NCBI GenBank assembly: GCA_003024785.1
Contig: PUQB01000046.1
Location: 496,001-560,000 of the forward strand
DNA: 64,000 bases
Direction of reading: 5' to 3'
DNA from: Selaginella tamariscina
Lineage: Eukaryota > Streptophyta > Lycopodiopsida > Selaginellales > Selaginellaceae
Shown in pieces: positions 24,312-37,160 of the stretch. The translations under genes were made by a program, and so were the position numbers. Within the stretch, counting starts at the first letter, position 1; the number at the start of each line of letters is the position of its first letter. Below the pieces are notes generated by a model, which did not search any database, was not told the DNA's origin, and was given only the letters and a program-made list of their open reading frames with translations.

Positions 24312-26255
24312 GTAGCACTTATTAATGAGGACCTTTAATCTATTGTCTCCCACGACTAGATGCGAATGCCGAGATGTATAGTATAAGGTTGTCCTTGATG
24401 TCAATTGTCTCAAAAATTGGCATAACCTCATGGAGCAATGATAATAATGGCAGTGAAGGCAATCCTAAAGTGCTACCAGCTCCTATAGATGGACCAACTC
24501 CCTTTGCATGAGTGGAATCTACTTCTTCACCTTGGTTTTCAATGTACCCTCCATCTCCTTTGGTTGCCACAGCATCAATGGTAAGTTGCTGACATGCAAC
24601 ATGTAGAGTACCTCCTAAATTGGGACTTCTTCCTCTAGAAAATCCAACTAGAATGGGATTTACTTCCACTCAAATGGGGTTAAGGAAGATGTCTTCTTGC
24701 TTCACATGTGAGGAGAGTTGGTGTGGTCCATCTAGAGTTTCATAGTTGTGCTTGAGCAAATCTCATGGGCCACCACAAACCTACTAGGGGACTTAGAATT
24801 GTTTGAAATAAATAAAACCAGCTTCCCTATAGATCGTTCTTTTTGGTCAACTCCTCAGGTGAAGCAGACACATTTTGAAAAGGATTGGAAACATGGACAA
24901 CTTATATTTGGCTCTTATCTCGTCAAGCCAATTAAGGAGTTTTTTTGTTGTCGAGGTTTTCACCATCTTATCGAAGATTGTTCATGAGCTACATAGCCTC
25001 ATCCCAAACTTCTCTCTAGTAAAGATGGTGAACTACTTCATCCACTACTTGTCTTGAACTCCGTGCAAACCTAGAGTTTGCTACTCATCCTTCCTGTCAA
25101 GGTAGAGCTTGTTTAAGTATCAGCATCACAACTCATTCATCGCACATGCCTTTTGATAGTGCGTACATCTTCTCAAGTTCCATCCACTAACACTTTATGA
25201 GGGATGCTAGTGACCTTTTGGAACCATTCTCTCTTTGTAAACCTTTGAGAACTCTCATCTACATTATCTGCAAACTATAAAACCAATGAATAAGAGTATG
25301 ATTATGTATGTTGATTGCTGGAGTTTATGTTGCACTCCCTAGTCAGCACACATGAAAGATAAAGCTATTATGAGAACATAATGCCAATTGGGGAGTATAT
25401 GCTTAACTCCCTAGTTGGTGCAAACACTATAGTTAGCAAATGGAGCTATTGACTTGGGGGGAGGTGGTTTATGCCAAAATCCTAGTTGACATCGACTAAT
25501 GTAGAAAAGGGACAAACTTTTCTATCGATTGGGAGGTTTTATGTTGAACTCCTAGTCGTGCCAACAAAGACAAAAAGGGGGAAATAGTCTTGATGACTGG
25601 GTGTGTATATGCTGATCCCCAGTCAACACAAACTAAGATAGAAAAAGGACAACCTTTTCTATTGACTGAGGGGATGCATGCCAGCGCTATCAATTGGCAC
25701 CTAACAAAGAGATTAGAAACTCTTGTTAGATGTCGACGGCATGGAGAAATGAAGGGGGGGACACTAGAGGAGAACTTGCCAATATACTAATTTGGCATTT
25801 TAATGAGGAAATGGAAAAGATAGGAAGGGGATTAAGTCATAAGTACCCACTTGAAATTCTATGTAGCTGGATATGACGTAAAGAATAGTGAAGAATCATA
25901 AGTGAGAAACCACAAATGTGGATGTAAATGTCAATGGAAGCTCCAAATTGTGCCTTAAACCTTAATGGCAGCGGCCAAGGTTTGTTTTATGATGCATGGA
26001 TTACATTTAGGGTTCTTTATGGATGGACATGATCTAAATCTAACAATGTCGACCATAATTAATTAGAATTAAGCAAACAGATTCTGAAGCATTTTGCTTA
26101 TGTACATTTAACACATGCTTGATGTTGTAATAATTGTTGGTAAGTGTTAATTGACTTTTGCACTATTAATGGTGGTAGTTTAATTGACCTCTCAAATTAA
26201 CAAGTTAATATTTATAGTTGTTTAAACTTTACTTTTATTTTTTTTAAAGTAAAAC
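24312..26255. other. Decayed sequence without a recognisable gene
   Basis: I see no supportable gene. A 109-codon minus frame (24340-24669) and short plus frames at 24.7-25.1 kb match nothing I recognise. The minus strand of 24.85-25.1 kb reads with stops like an old coding sequence (a stretch LLNWLDEIRAKYK is visible). Between about 25280 and 25740 there are about six imperfect units of roughly 70-75 bp. Confidence 0.5.
25280..25740. repeat. Six imperfect ~70-75 bp units with inverted arms
   Basis: Each unit has an arm like GATTGGGAGG or GACTGGGTG, a centre like TTTATGTTGAACTCC or TATATGCTGATCCCC, and a closing arm like CTAGTCGTGCCAAC or CAGTCAACACAAAC, followed by an A-rich spacer. The first and closing arms can pair, so each unit can fold as a hairpin. 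Units lie near 25310, 25385, 25450, 25520, 25595 and 25660. Confidence 0.6.
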
Positions 26256-26260
26256 AAAAT

Positions 26261-28650
26261 GGCAAGAGTAAATATGATGTTATTGACATGGAATTTTTAG
26301 TGAATGAAGATGGTAACACTTTCATACTTGCCTAAGAATTGCATGTTTCATTCTTTATTCCAATGTGGAAAAATTTTCAGTTGCAACATATACTACCTTT
26401 TTCGATATCCTTAGGACTAAAAGCAAAGATCTTAGCTAAAGGGAATGGAACTACCGAGTTTCTTTTTTAAATGTTGTAACTAACACAAGGTTCAATCTTT
26501 AAAAATAAAGAGCTCTAAAAGGAATAATTCAATATTTGTGGTTCTTCAAAAGATAACAAATGCAGGATAAAGAAGTATTTTATTGAGACATCTTTTATAA
26601 TTAAACATGTTTTTAAAAGTGGTTAAGAATTATAATGGATGATACAATTGGATGCATCTTATTACCACTCACTAACAAGTTCCAACCCTAATTAGTCAAA
26701 GTAATTACCAGGCATTTAAAGTACATGAACCCTTTTTATTTTTTTCTCGACCTTGCTAAGAAGCCAAATGAATATCCTTTCAAGGGTTTCATGCAAAAGG
26801 TGAAGAAAACATTCTTTAGAATAGTTGAAGGCATAACATACATGCACTATGTACATAAGTTGAAGGGATGCAAGGCCATTTGTTATTACATCATACCTGA
26901 TGATTTAACAAAGACTAGACTCTTCATTCATCATCGTTAACATCATCACCCCATAATCAAAACTAAAGCTAAACAATCTATAAGCAAAGTTGTTACAAAT
27001 AATTTAAGAAACAACTAGAAAGTGATAAAGTTCAAGTAACTCGTGAGATGGTTATAAAAGGGCTCTTCAAAACACTAGATGATGTAACTTATAATAAACT
27101 TTAAAAAATTTAAAATACTCATTAATAATAGAAGTAGGCAAGGACTATAATCACTTTGTGTTTTAACAAGACTCATGAATGGATTGAGTAAACAAGGAAC
27201 AACAAAATAAGGGTAACAATGGCCTTTTAGAAATAAAAGAAAGTTATTTATACCATTTATCCATGTTGTTCATGTTCATGTGATGGAACTGGGATGGTGC
27301 GAAAGAACAGCCTCTAATATTTAAGATGGCAGTCTATGGGCTTGGATCAGGAATAAATTACATTGTAAGTGTCAATTTGGTGGTGACCTCGAGTAACAAT
27401 GGGTGATTTTGGATCACACATATCATATTCCGAACTAGGTTACACTTAGCATTCATCTTTAAGATCCATTATAAGTAAAGAGCTCGTTAGTTTTGTGACT
27501 GATTGTTTTATTGTTCTTTACAAAGCCTACGTTCAATAGTTATGATAGCATATGGTGACATGTCAGGAGGATAATGTTGTAGTGACAAAGTTTCTAAACA
27601 TTATGCTCAATGTCTATTAGAAGCATGGACTTTACAACATCAATTTGTGGGTTTCATGCTCGATGAAGCAAGTGCTATTTGGATAGCCATTCGTCAATTA
27701 TTTAATACATTTCATTATGTAAGTTATTAAGAAGTGGATTCTGGAGAAATACAAGGCTTTGCACATGAACATAACACGTTCTTGGACTGAGTCTTGACTA
27801 ACAAAGAGAAGGTGAAGAGGCTTACAATGCTTGCATCTTTTTGAGATGATCAAGCCTCAAATTCCCGTTATAAAGATGTGGTTTGCTTGGTGGACTAAGC
27901 ACAAGGACCACATATCCATGGTGGAAATATATGATTTGATAAAGGAAGACATGTCTAATGTCCTAACCACAAGCAACTTGGAGATGGTTCACATAAGAGT
28001 GAGGAGGTCACAAGTAACGAAGCATGTCCCCTTATTGAAGGCCATGATGCTAAATCTTAAAAACATTGTCTTGTAGAGTACCAAGGTAAAAGATAACATT
28101 ATAAGGAAGGTATATAGGATCTGGACATTCTAAAGACATGCTCATTGATAGAGTTCGATAGAAGTTATCAATGAAAAGTCTGTGTCATGTACTATCATTA
28201 TCAATCTTGTTGACAAGGAAGAACAATCTTGAATTTGCTTCATTGACTAATGTTCATGTCTACACGGCAATTAGATCCAATGACACTAATGAACTCCACT
28301 CACACTGCCACAACATTCACTATGCAGAATAGGTAATTCCAAACTCTATAAGGAAGGAGCTCAAATTTCAAGATGTACACAAATGAGAGGTACATCCAAC
28401 GAATGTGCTATATAAGGATCAAAAAGTTGAACTAGGTGAAGTGTTTGGACAACATAGAAGAGGGAGGGACTCTTTGTGAGCACTCGATTGGATATCCACA
28501 ACGTGTTCTGTGCTCTAGGATTCTTCAACACAAGACATTATACAAATACCTTTGGAAATGTTGAACATGTGCATTAGATGATGTGGTTTTGCCCCCATCC
28601 TAATAACGTCCCTATGCAAGGATTGTTCAAACAAAGGTGTCCAAGAGCTT
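26261..28650 (+). pseudogene. Relic of a WRKY-GCM1/MULE transposase
   Basis: A broken plus-strand copy of the transposase encoded at 41961-45257. Matching pieces appear in the same order: a start MARV; the end of the zinc finger (CYYIIPDDLTKTRLFIHH, then HHHP after a stop) at 26880-26950; WVILDHTYH at about 27405; QFVGFMLDEASAIWIAIRQL at 27640-27700; MWFAWWTKHKDHIS at 27875; MVHIRVRRSQVTKH near 28000; VIPNSIRKELKFQD near 28330; and MMWFCPHPNNVPMQ near 28580. Stops and frame breaks separate the pieces. It shows that this transposase family is repeated in the genome. Confidence 0.8.
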
Positions 28651-29767
28651 GACATGTGGCATGTGCATAAAGGAACAAACTTGATAATCAAAAGGTTATA
28701 ATTTTATAAGAAGTAGGATTTAAACTAGAGAGAGTTAAGTACAACCAACTTTCACACTTGGGAGAAGACTACCAAGAGGACCATGTATAGCCAGCTACCA
28801 CACTTAAGGAGAAGACTTTGATGCCATCGAGATAAACAAGGGTTGCTAGGGTGCCAAGTTACAATGGACATTCTATCAAAATGCCTAACCAAATGTTAAA
28901 GAAGCAAGAGAAGCACTATAACCAAGCCAAAGAGTTTGAAGGACAAATTAGTGTTATAAAAATGAAACAATGTAGAAGGTAAAAATCATTTATTATTTCC
29001 TCAGTTAGTTAGACAGTGAAGGTAATCATTTATAGGTTTCCATTTTGCAATTGTGCATACTTTCAGAAGGTGAAGAATTAAATCCTTGTTTGCATATGTA
29101 TTTTGTTTGCAATCGCATTTTTTAAATAAACCCAAATATTACATACTTTCTATGTTCTTAATAACATTAAGGTTTATCACTTACTGGTTTCAAATATAGG
29201 CCTCATTTTATGAAATATTCTAAAATATTCTCTAAAATATCTACAATATTCTACAAGCCTCCTCCTTTTCACCCTTAAATTATGACACAAGTGTTATATT
29301 AACTAAAAAACCTTCAGTAGTTTTATAATAAAAGATTAAAGATCAAATTGATTATATTGATTTAAATATTATAATACATAACAATTCAATATTTATAACG
29401 TTTTAAGATTTATTTATAATGGTCATGTCTTTATTTTTATTTGGTTTTTTTTTGTAATTCAGCTAAAATTATTTTATACATTTATAAGAGCAAGAATTAA
29501 GTATATACAAACCAAAACTATTCAAATATAATCTTCTTTATATATCTGAAATTAATGAATTTATACATAAATTAAAGATTCATTTTTTATTTTCTTGAAA
29601 TTAATATCACACAAAAAGTATTTTTAAAGAATTAATTTTAAAAAAAAGAAAAAAACATTTATACATTTTGATTATTCCTTATTACAATAGGCAGGTGTCT
29701 CACTTAGAGAACATCTACCAAAAAATAACCAAAACAATAATTAACCATTATAAACTGGATTTAGGGT
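28651..29767. other. AT-rich intergenic sequence
   Basis: No gene seen. AT content rises sharply after 28980. At 29213-29262 there are four ATATTC-type motifs about 10-17 bp apart (AAATATTCTAAAATATTCTC...). They resemble mutated forms of the GAATATTC motifs in the terminal repeats of the 41665-56690 transposon, and may be a remnant of the right end of the relic at 26.26-28.65 kb. Confidence 0.45.
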
Positions 29768-30066
29768 TCATCCAAGCACAATAGGGAGTGAATGAAGGTC
29801 CGTGCCCACAGAGAGCGTGTGTACTCCCCCATGTAATATTTTCATCCCATCCTCGCCCGCGTGTGACAAATGCTCGCATGGATCTATTGCGATTTCTACA
29901 TGTTGCATTTCCTCGGCCGCTAAACTCACCTGCAATACCCAGGTTCGTCATACACACACACACACACACAACACGCACGCACACACAACAAGTGTGTGCA
30001 TATATACATACATATACATTAAATGCACAAAGAAACAGTCAATCTAGTCGAATACACAAAAAACAA

Positions 30067-30101
<35 letters not shown>

Positions 30102-31326
30102 GAGTGTGTGTCTGCATAATACACACAGACATATATGTTTGCATGCGTACATGGTTGTTATCTAGTTTCTCTACTCGTGAAGCTCAGCTACATACTTACA
30201 CACACAGACACACATACGAGTATGCCTGTTATGCATGTGTATGTATGAAAATACCATACCTTTGTGAATCCAGCCAGTTGTCTGAGAGGAGCTCCATTTT
30301 GCCCAGCATTCGGAGGCGAAAGAGAAGAGCATTACCGCGTGGCTAGCTGCATATCCTCCTTTGTTATGAACCCGGATCTTCACGCTCGAGGTAAGCGTGC
30401 CACACGTATCGCGATCGTGTGCACTTAAATGGAAACACGTTGTGTTTCCTGAGCACTGTAATTTGTGTGCTCGTTATTGCGGCTGATGCCGGAATCGTAA
30501 GAAGTGTTGGGGCTGTGATGATTTTGTGCGAGAGTTTTGTGTAGGAGAGCCCGTCTCCGAACTTGTATATTGCTGGTCCTGTGTAGAACCTGTATGTTCT
30601 TCCTGGGTACCCTCGGGATGGATCTGCTTCATGTTCATGTCCAGCATTGTTGTTTTTGTGAAACTTTGTGGGTACCATGTTGCAGGTAGCCTTCCTCCTG
30701 TTTATACGCACTTAGTTGGTATTATACTATACATGTATAAATTCTATGTGTGTCTGTATGTGTATTAACATCCGAATGTGTCTCTGTGTGTTCGATTATA
30801 TTACTATGATACTAACAATATATATACAGCATAAATGCTCATGTGTACGTATATACATATATGTATGGCTGATTCTTTACCTGGATTGTGGTCTCCAAAC
30901 AGGATTTGAGCAATAGCAGCACCACCAGCTTGACCAGGATAACCAGCCCAGAGAATCCCTTGAACTCTATTATCATCCTTGGCAAAGCTGATATCCACAG
31001 AGCCTCCAGAGAAGACAACGAGCACAACCGGACCTCGTGCAGCTTTTACAACTTGCTGAACAAGCTGCCGCTGTTTCCCAGGTAGCATCAAGTGTGTTCT
31101 GTCTAAGGCCTCTGCCTCCTGTGACAAATCCAGGCCAACAAAAAGTACCACTGCATCTGCTCTGGCTGCTGTGGAGACTGCGTACCCTATCATACTGCTT
31201 GAGGAGCATGCTACATTTGCACATCCCGCTGCATGGACTACAGTTGCGTATGAAGCCACCCGTCATGTGGTGATATGTATCCACAAGGTACTCCTGCATA
31301 ATCATAAGTTAAATAAGCATGTAGTG

Positions 31327-31371
<45 letters not shown>

Positions 31372-33619
31372 TTAAGTGTATATATGTCTGTACAGCACAT
31401 ACCTTGATAGTTTCCGATCATTGCACGTGTTGCCTTTGCATGAGGACCAATAACAGCAATAGTTTTGATCTTAGACTTCGAGAAAGGAAGCATATTCCCG
31501 CTGTTCTTCAGAAGAACATTCCTTCCTTTGCGGCATCCAGTGCAAGTTGTTGGTGTTCACCGGAGCACACGCTACTTGGTCCGAGGTTTCCGTATGGTTG
31601 TGAAGTTGGATTACCGTCGTACAGTCCGAGTCTCATTGTACGGTGTACAGGTAACGTAGAGCTTGGTTTACATTTGCTTCTGTAATTTTTCCATTGTCTA
31701 TTGCAGACTTTGTATGGACGGCTAGAAAGGGACCGCAGTCAAGGTTCAAGCCTGCATTATATCAGGTAAAAAGCCTGTCAATTTCCACCTTCTCACTTAT
31801 ATTGATGCTAATCCTGTGTTGCGTGCTTCTATTCATGTTTAATGTGTGTGTGTGTGGGTATATATACTTTTGAAATGAATGTGTGTGTGTTTACCAGCTA
31901 GCAATGCATCAGCGACAACATCTTCAGCAGTTTTTGCATAATTGGTCTTGTCAAAGAAGGTTTGAAGAGAGTCACAATCTGAGACAATGTAGCTGCAAAG
32001 GTGGTACATTAGCAACACACACACGCACGCACGCACTATGTACATGTGTGTGTGTGTTGTATGTTGTATGACAATACGTACCCATTTAGTTCCATCCGTT
32101 TCTAACTGTGCCTGTTAAAAGATTATAGTCGGCACATGTAGGTACTCCATTAACCCGATTATATGAGCACATTACACTACTAACTTGGCCATTTGTGACA
32201 CAGCTTTGGAACGGGGGATTGTATGTGTCTGCCAAGTCTTGCTTAGTTACCTGCACAAATCATATCCACAGTTAGAAGACTGTGTGTGTGTGTGTGTGTG
32301 TGTGTGATGTATAAATAATAATTTTATGATACGAAACTGAAGCTTTAACTGGCAGGTAGTTAAGTCTAAGGCTTTTAACTGAAATTTTAACTGGCAGTAA
32401 AATATCCTTGGCACATGCTAGCTGGCGTCTAAAGGACAAGATGTTTAACAAAACTAACGGTAGACAAGACATAGTGAGAACAGGTTCGTTAACTAGCTTG
32501 GCAGGTAACTTTCAGCTACTGACTTTTAAACTGGCACACAGTAAGAAAAAGTAAACTTTAACCGGTAAGTCAAGTACTTAAAAGGGCTTGGTAAAATCTA
32601 AACATGTACTTAATTAAGTATCACGCATATGTGTGCATGTGTGTGTACTAACTTATTGATATATGTCAACTGGTGTAAATGCAGGAGCAGAACAGTTCAT
32701 GTACAGGGTGTGGAGGTTAGGTGCAAGCAAGAAAGTATGCAAAAAAGTGCAAAGCATTACAATAGCGTTGAAGTCGAAACGGGTAGTTCCCATCCAGTTG
32801 TCCACGTCGTACGCTTCATATGTTACAGCAGGCGGAGACCTTAAGCCTCCCTCCTCCGAGGTTCGTATCCTGAAGTCCCCTTACATAATAAGTTGCATAT
32901 CTGCTGGACAGTAGAGGATCCTCTCCGGGCGTCTCTTGCCCTCGTCCCATCTCGGGTCCCTGTATATGTTTACATTCGGACTCCAGTATGTGAGCCCTGC
33001 CTGCTGGTAGTTATGCATCGCTCTTGCCCTCTGTCGATACAGCCTGTTCCAATTGTGTGCATGAGTTGACAGAAAGAGTACATTAACAGCTATATAAAAG
33101 AAACATATGCTTTTGTACAGGACTCTGGTGTTCTAGGTGAGCAGAATGTTTTTATACAAGTGGAAGGGAATATTCACGTGAACACGACCAATACATGACA
33201 AAACCATCAGGGAGTTATAATGACTTACCTGGCCAATTCTGAGGAAGAGATTGATATCGAACGAAGCAGCAGTGAGAATCGGCATGGGAAAGCTTGTTGC
33301 GCCCGGGAATTGCCCGCCGAATTTCACTCCGGGGCTGACTGCAACACCGTGGAGCGCCTCCTGCCACCACTCGTACCTCGGCAGACCGAGGCGGGGAATG
33401 CCGGCTGCATTGTTGACTAGCTGGATTATTCTTCAGCAGTGTGAGACGGGAGATGAGGTCCTCCACTCGGCTGCCTATGGAGGCCTTGGTGTTGCAGAAA
33501 CCGAATTGCATAAGTGTCGGATTGCTCTGATCGCATGCATACGGAGCATCTCCGGCAGAGACCGGATCGGCTAAGAGAAATGTATGCAGGACGATTATAG
33601 TAACCAGTATGTTCGACAT
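29768..33619 (-). CDS. GH3 beta-D-xylosidase/alpha-L-arabinofuranosidase gene, with frame slips
   Basis: A secreted glycoside hydrolase family 3 enzyme of the plant BXL type, which trims xylan or arabinan in the cell wall. Exon 1 (33619-33229) has a signal peptide ([20 protein letters not shown]), then [19 protein letters not shown]. Later blocks are [18 protein letters not shown] (about 33.0 kb), YEAYDVDNW (about 32.8), [18 protein letters not shown] (about 32.2), the nucleophile motif IVSDCDS (about 31.98), [10 protein letters not shown] (about 31.75), [20 protein letters not shown] (about 30.93), [20 protein letters not shown] (about 30.58) and a C-terminal exon to a TGA at 29768-29770. 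One-base slips occur near 33420, 33027, 32946, 30628 and 30320, mostly in homopolymers, so it is either a young pseudogene or intact with consensus errors. Introns are dense in (AC)n and (AG)n. Confidence 0.85.
29948..30225. repeat. (AC)n / (CT)n microsatellites in a GH3 intron
   Basis: Runs of CA at about 29948-29990 and 30084-30104, with (CT)n just before the second run (30068-30083), then ACACAC-rich sequence to 30225. They account for the long frames in this stretch, which are not genes. Similar tracts lie at 31327-31371, 31842-31895 and 32280-32306. Confidence 0.9.
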
Positions 33620-36600
33620 TGCTGCAGGGGAACTTATTGTGTTCCAACGAGGATGTAGAGCATGCTTTTATTTATTTGCAATGCCTATGAATCTTGGTGG
33701 TGTGCTTTTTGCAGGAGTTTCATTTTGAAAAGAGAGTGAGAAACAGAGCACACACACGCGCTCTACGGGGTTGACGGCCGAGTGAGTGACGGGTGGCTAG
33801 ACTGTCGTTGACGGATGGCTCCTATTGGCCTACTGGAAATGAGGCTGCCCTTTTAAAGACTCGGTCCGTAAAATGTACACGTGTCCTTGTATCAGGGTGA
33901 GGTTTTGGTGACGTGGAATGGATTTTGACCATGACGTGGATGATATTCCTAGTCTTTTAATTGTATGTTGAACCTCTACCTCAGCTACTAACTTGCATTT
34001 GCCTTTTATATTAAAATATCACAAACACATAGTATTAATAAACCTTGTTTATGGAATAGTATAGAGGATTAGAGAATTAGGTTAGCGATTTAGGTTTAGG
34101 GTTTATGTATATGATATTACTTGAATGGGACTACCACCAATTGTACATTTGGTGTGGGTGGAGCCACAGCTAGCGATGGTGAAAGGTGGCAAAGCATCAC
34201 ATGCATCCTACTATACATGTATAAGCTACGTACATATGCGCGAATCCTATACATATACGTATGTTATACTATGCAAGAAATTTCTTACATACACAAACAT
34301 ATATAGAATGGAATGTGTAATGTACATATCAAAGCCTTGTTGTTAGGTGCACCTAACAAATTCACTAGAATTTAAGACTTCGGTTTGATAGATTCACACG
34401 TAAATCTCGGCCGTGTATTTCAACGGTAATCATCTATGCGCACGGTGCAACTTCCGTGTTTGATAACTTTACATATATATATATATATATTATAGTCCTA
34501 CTTTACCACCCTATTCAACATAGGTTGCATTATAATAAGTTTTACTAATAAATAATAAATATGTTTACCAATAAATAAATATATAGTTTTGGATAAGACT
34601 ATACATTACAATATATAGTCCAAGACGTCATGTTAATGTAAAATTCTTCCTAAGGAAAACAAATTATTTAATACCGTATTTTTTACTACATATATATTAT
34701 CTTTTGTATGTAAAGATCAATTATATAATTTAATATATCTATTCCATATTTATGGATATATTTTATATATCTATTCCCATACCAGTCCTTCCAAGGAATA
34801 TATATTCTCCATATAAACTACATACATAATACAATTTGATATCGACCTTTCTTCTTCGGCACTTTACTTGCATTGCATTAATTTAAACATATATGTTTCA
34901 TACTATTCAATACAATATATAGACCATTCTTCTTCCGTGCTGCATTTGTCTAAAGAAACACACCGCCTTGCGTGAGCAGTACGCCCTCCGTGAAAACCAC
35001 GTAGGTGTTGTGTGTGTGTGTGTATACATATATATAATCAATCATATAGGAATGCTAGGGAGTTGACAAAAGGATATATAATAGTAATATTATTAACATA
35101 AATAAGAGAAATTATTACTAATAAATATAAATGATTAAAAGTTCGTTACGTTGGGACGTAAGCATCCAGTTGGTTGCAAACCAGCGATAGAATAGGGACG
35201 TATTTCATTTTCATATATGGAATATAAAAATTAATATGTAAAGAATCAAAACAAACTCCAACAAACGACACAAATCAATCAAAGTTGGGTATGGTTATGC
35301 ACTGTAAAGGCTTCTGTGCACGAAACAGCAACATGAAATACACCCACTTGCACATATATTGTATACATGCGTGTGCGTGTAAGGGCGTGTGTTTGGTGTA
35401 TGACACCATTGGAAGAGCACCAAACACCTCTCAACATAAGAAATAGCTCAGTACGCACGTAATATATATTTAAAACTATTTAATACATTTAATGTACACA
35501 CACATACACAATATACACAAATATTTAAATATACATATGACAGATTAGCGTATGTAGTTAAATAGTATTTATGAATAATATGTAGTCAATATGTAGAGCT
35601 TACCAAGATTAGTGGTTCTGGTCTTCAGGTGAGTGGTCGATTCACGGTTGCTTGCTTTTGGACTATATGTGTTTTGTGTGTGCTGCGGGAAACCTTGCTT
35701 AATTATATACACTTATAAATATATATGTATATATGGAATAGAAGATTCAAACTAAGATACGCTACATAAGCATCTTAAAAAACATACCAAAAACGGTCTT
35801 ACGACAGAAGACGTTAAACAACACACACACACGCACGCACACAGATTAATATTATATACTCGTATATGCATAGTTGTACAAACGGATAAGAGTGAGCCAT
35901 CCACCATCTATAAAATATATCTATTCTCAGCGTACAATTATTCTAAGAGGTTCTCTTGAAATATTTGCACAAGAGTGAGTGAGGAGTCAACCTCGGATCA
36001 CCCGCTTTTGGACTTTCTATTACCACACACACACACATGAGTGCGTATGTATGTATATACAAACACATTGGTCAATAAACAGAGACACAAATACATACAT
36101 ATAAAAACATCTATATATCTATCATACTTAATGCAGATTATAAGTATACAAGAGGGCACCTTGTAATATACTAGGATATAAAGTATTTTGAAATAATAAA
36201 AAGTGAGAGGTCATCTTAGAACTCACCTTATGTGTTCTAGTCTTTAAAGCTGTTTAGAGAAGTCAATTTCCCCTTTTGGACCTTTTTGTGGCCCATCTTC
36301 GATTCCATTCTCTTTTTTAACCCGTCGTTGTCCCAAGCAAAGTCCGAACGACGACAATAACATCTTCTTTGGAACACTCCACTTATACATACATATGCGT
36401 GAATTCTTCGTCTCTGTCGTAACTGTTCAATACACTCCTGCAATACAAACCATTGATGACGAGGATAACGGGATAACCTTTATCCATTAAACCTCAAATA
36501 TTATCCAGACACCTGAACTGGAATGACATTCATGTTTCGTTGGCATTGATATCTCTGGAATATAAATGCCATGGATAAGAAAGAAAAAACTTCGTGTATA

Positions 36601-37160
36601 TTAAGCATAGTTCCATTTCATAATAAAATAGTAAGGATAATAAAGATAAGGATACAAACACTACCTCCAATCATTTCGCACGAGAGGTTGAATCACACGT
36701 AATGTATCTAAAAAAACAAAATAGTTATAAAACGAAATCGAGAATGACAGAGTTACCTTGTTGAAGAGTTCTCGTCCTGATCGACCTTGATGTAATATCT
36801 ACAGAGGCCCACAGACACATGCGCACACACGCACGCACCCGCGCGCGCGCGCACACACAAGACAAGATGTAAGTGCATATTCTTTTGTTCCATGATGCAG
36901 ATTCACTGCATGAACATGCCAACAACTAACTTCAGAAGCATGCAAAATCTGAAAGTGAGAGACCATCTTGCTTTTTTTTTTTTTATATATGTGGGATTTC
37001 CAAGGAAGCTTGTTGTTACATCACCCACCATCTCTTTACTGAACTGCAAGACAAGTATCTACAGGATTCACATATATTATATTCACATATACTTTTAGTA
37101 GTTTATAAATAAGTCAAAACACACACACACACACGTGTGTGTGTGTGTGTATACGTACCT
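33620..37160. other. Intergenic region between the GH3 and mL46 genes
   Basis: No gene supported. The first 300 bp, upstream of the GH3 start, should hold its promoter, but I see no decisive element. The rest is AT-rich with (TA)n at 34475-34490 and AC/GT tracts near 35010, 35350, 35820, 36025 and 36820-36857, the last with a (CG)n core. The mL46 3' UTR must lie just left of 37161. A 68-codon minus frame at 36237-36443 has no recognised relative. Confidence 0.6.

Noticed and set aside
24340..24669. 109-codon minus-strand frame
   Set aside because: No recognised domain, no codon or neighbour support, in a decayed region.
29788..30165. 125-codon plus-strand frame and its neighbours
   Set aside because: They read through (AC)n and (CT)n microsatellites opposite the GH3 gene; the protein is simple repeats such as [10 protein letters not shown].
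36237..36443. 68-codon minus-strand frame between GH3 and mL46
   Set aside because: No similarity recognised and no splice context linking it to mL46.
37120..37151. Perfect (CA)n(GT)n palindrome as a terminator or regulatory hairpin
   Set aside because: It lies just beyond the mL46 stop codon but is one of many AC/GT tracts here, so no specific role can be supported.
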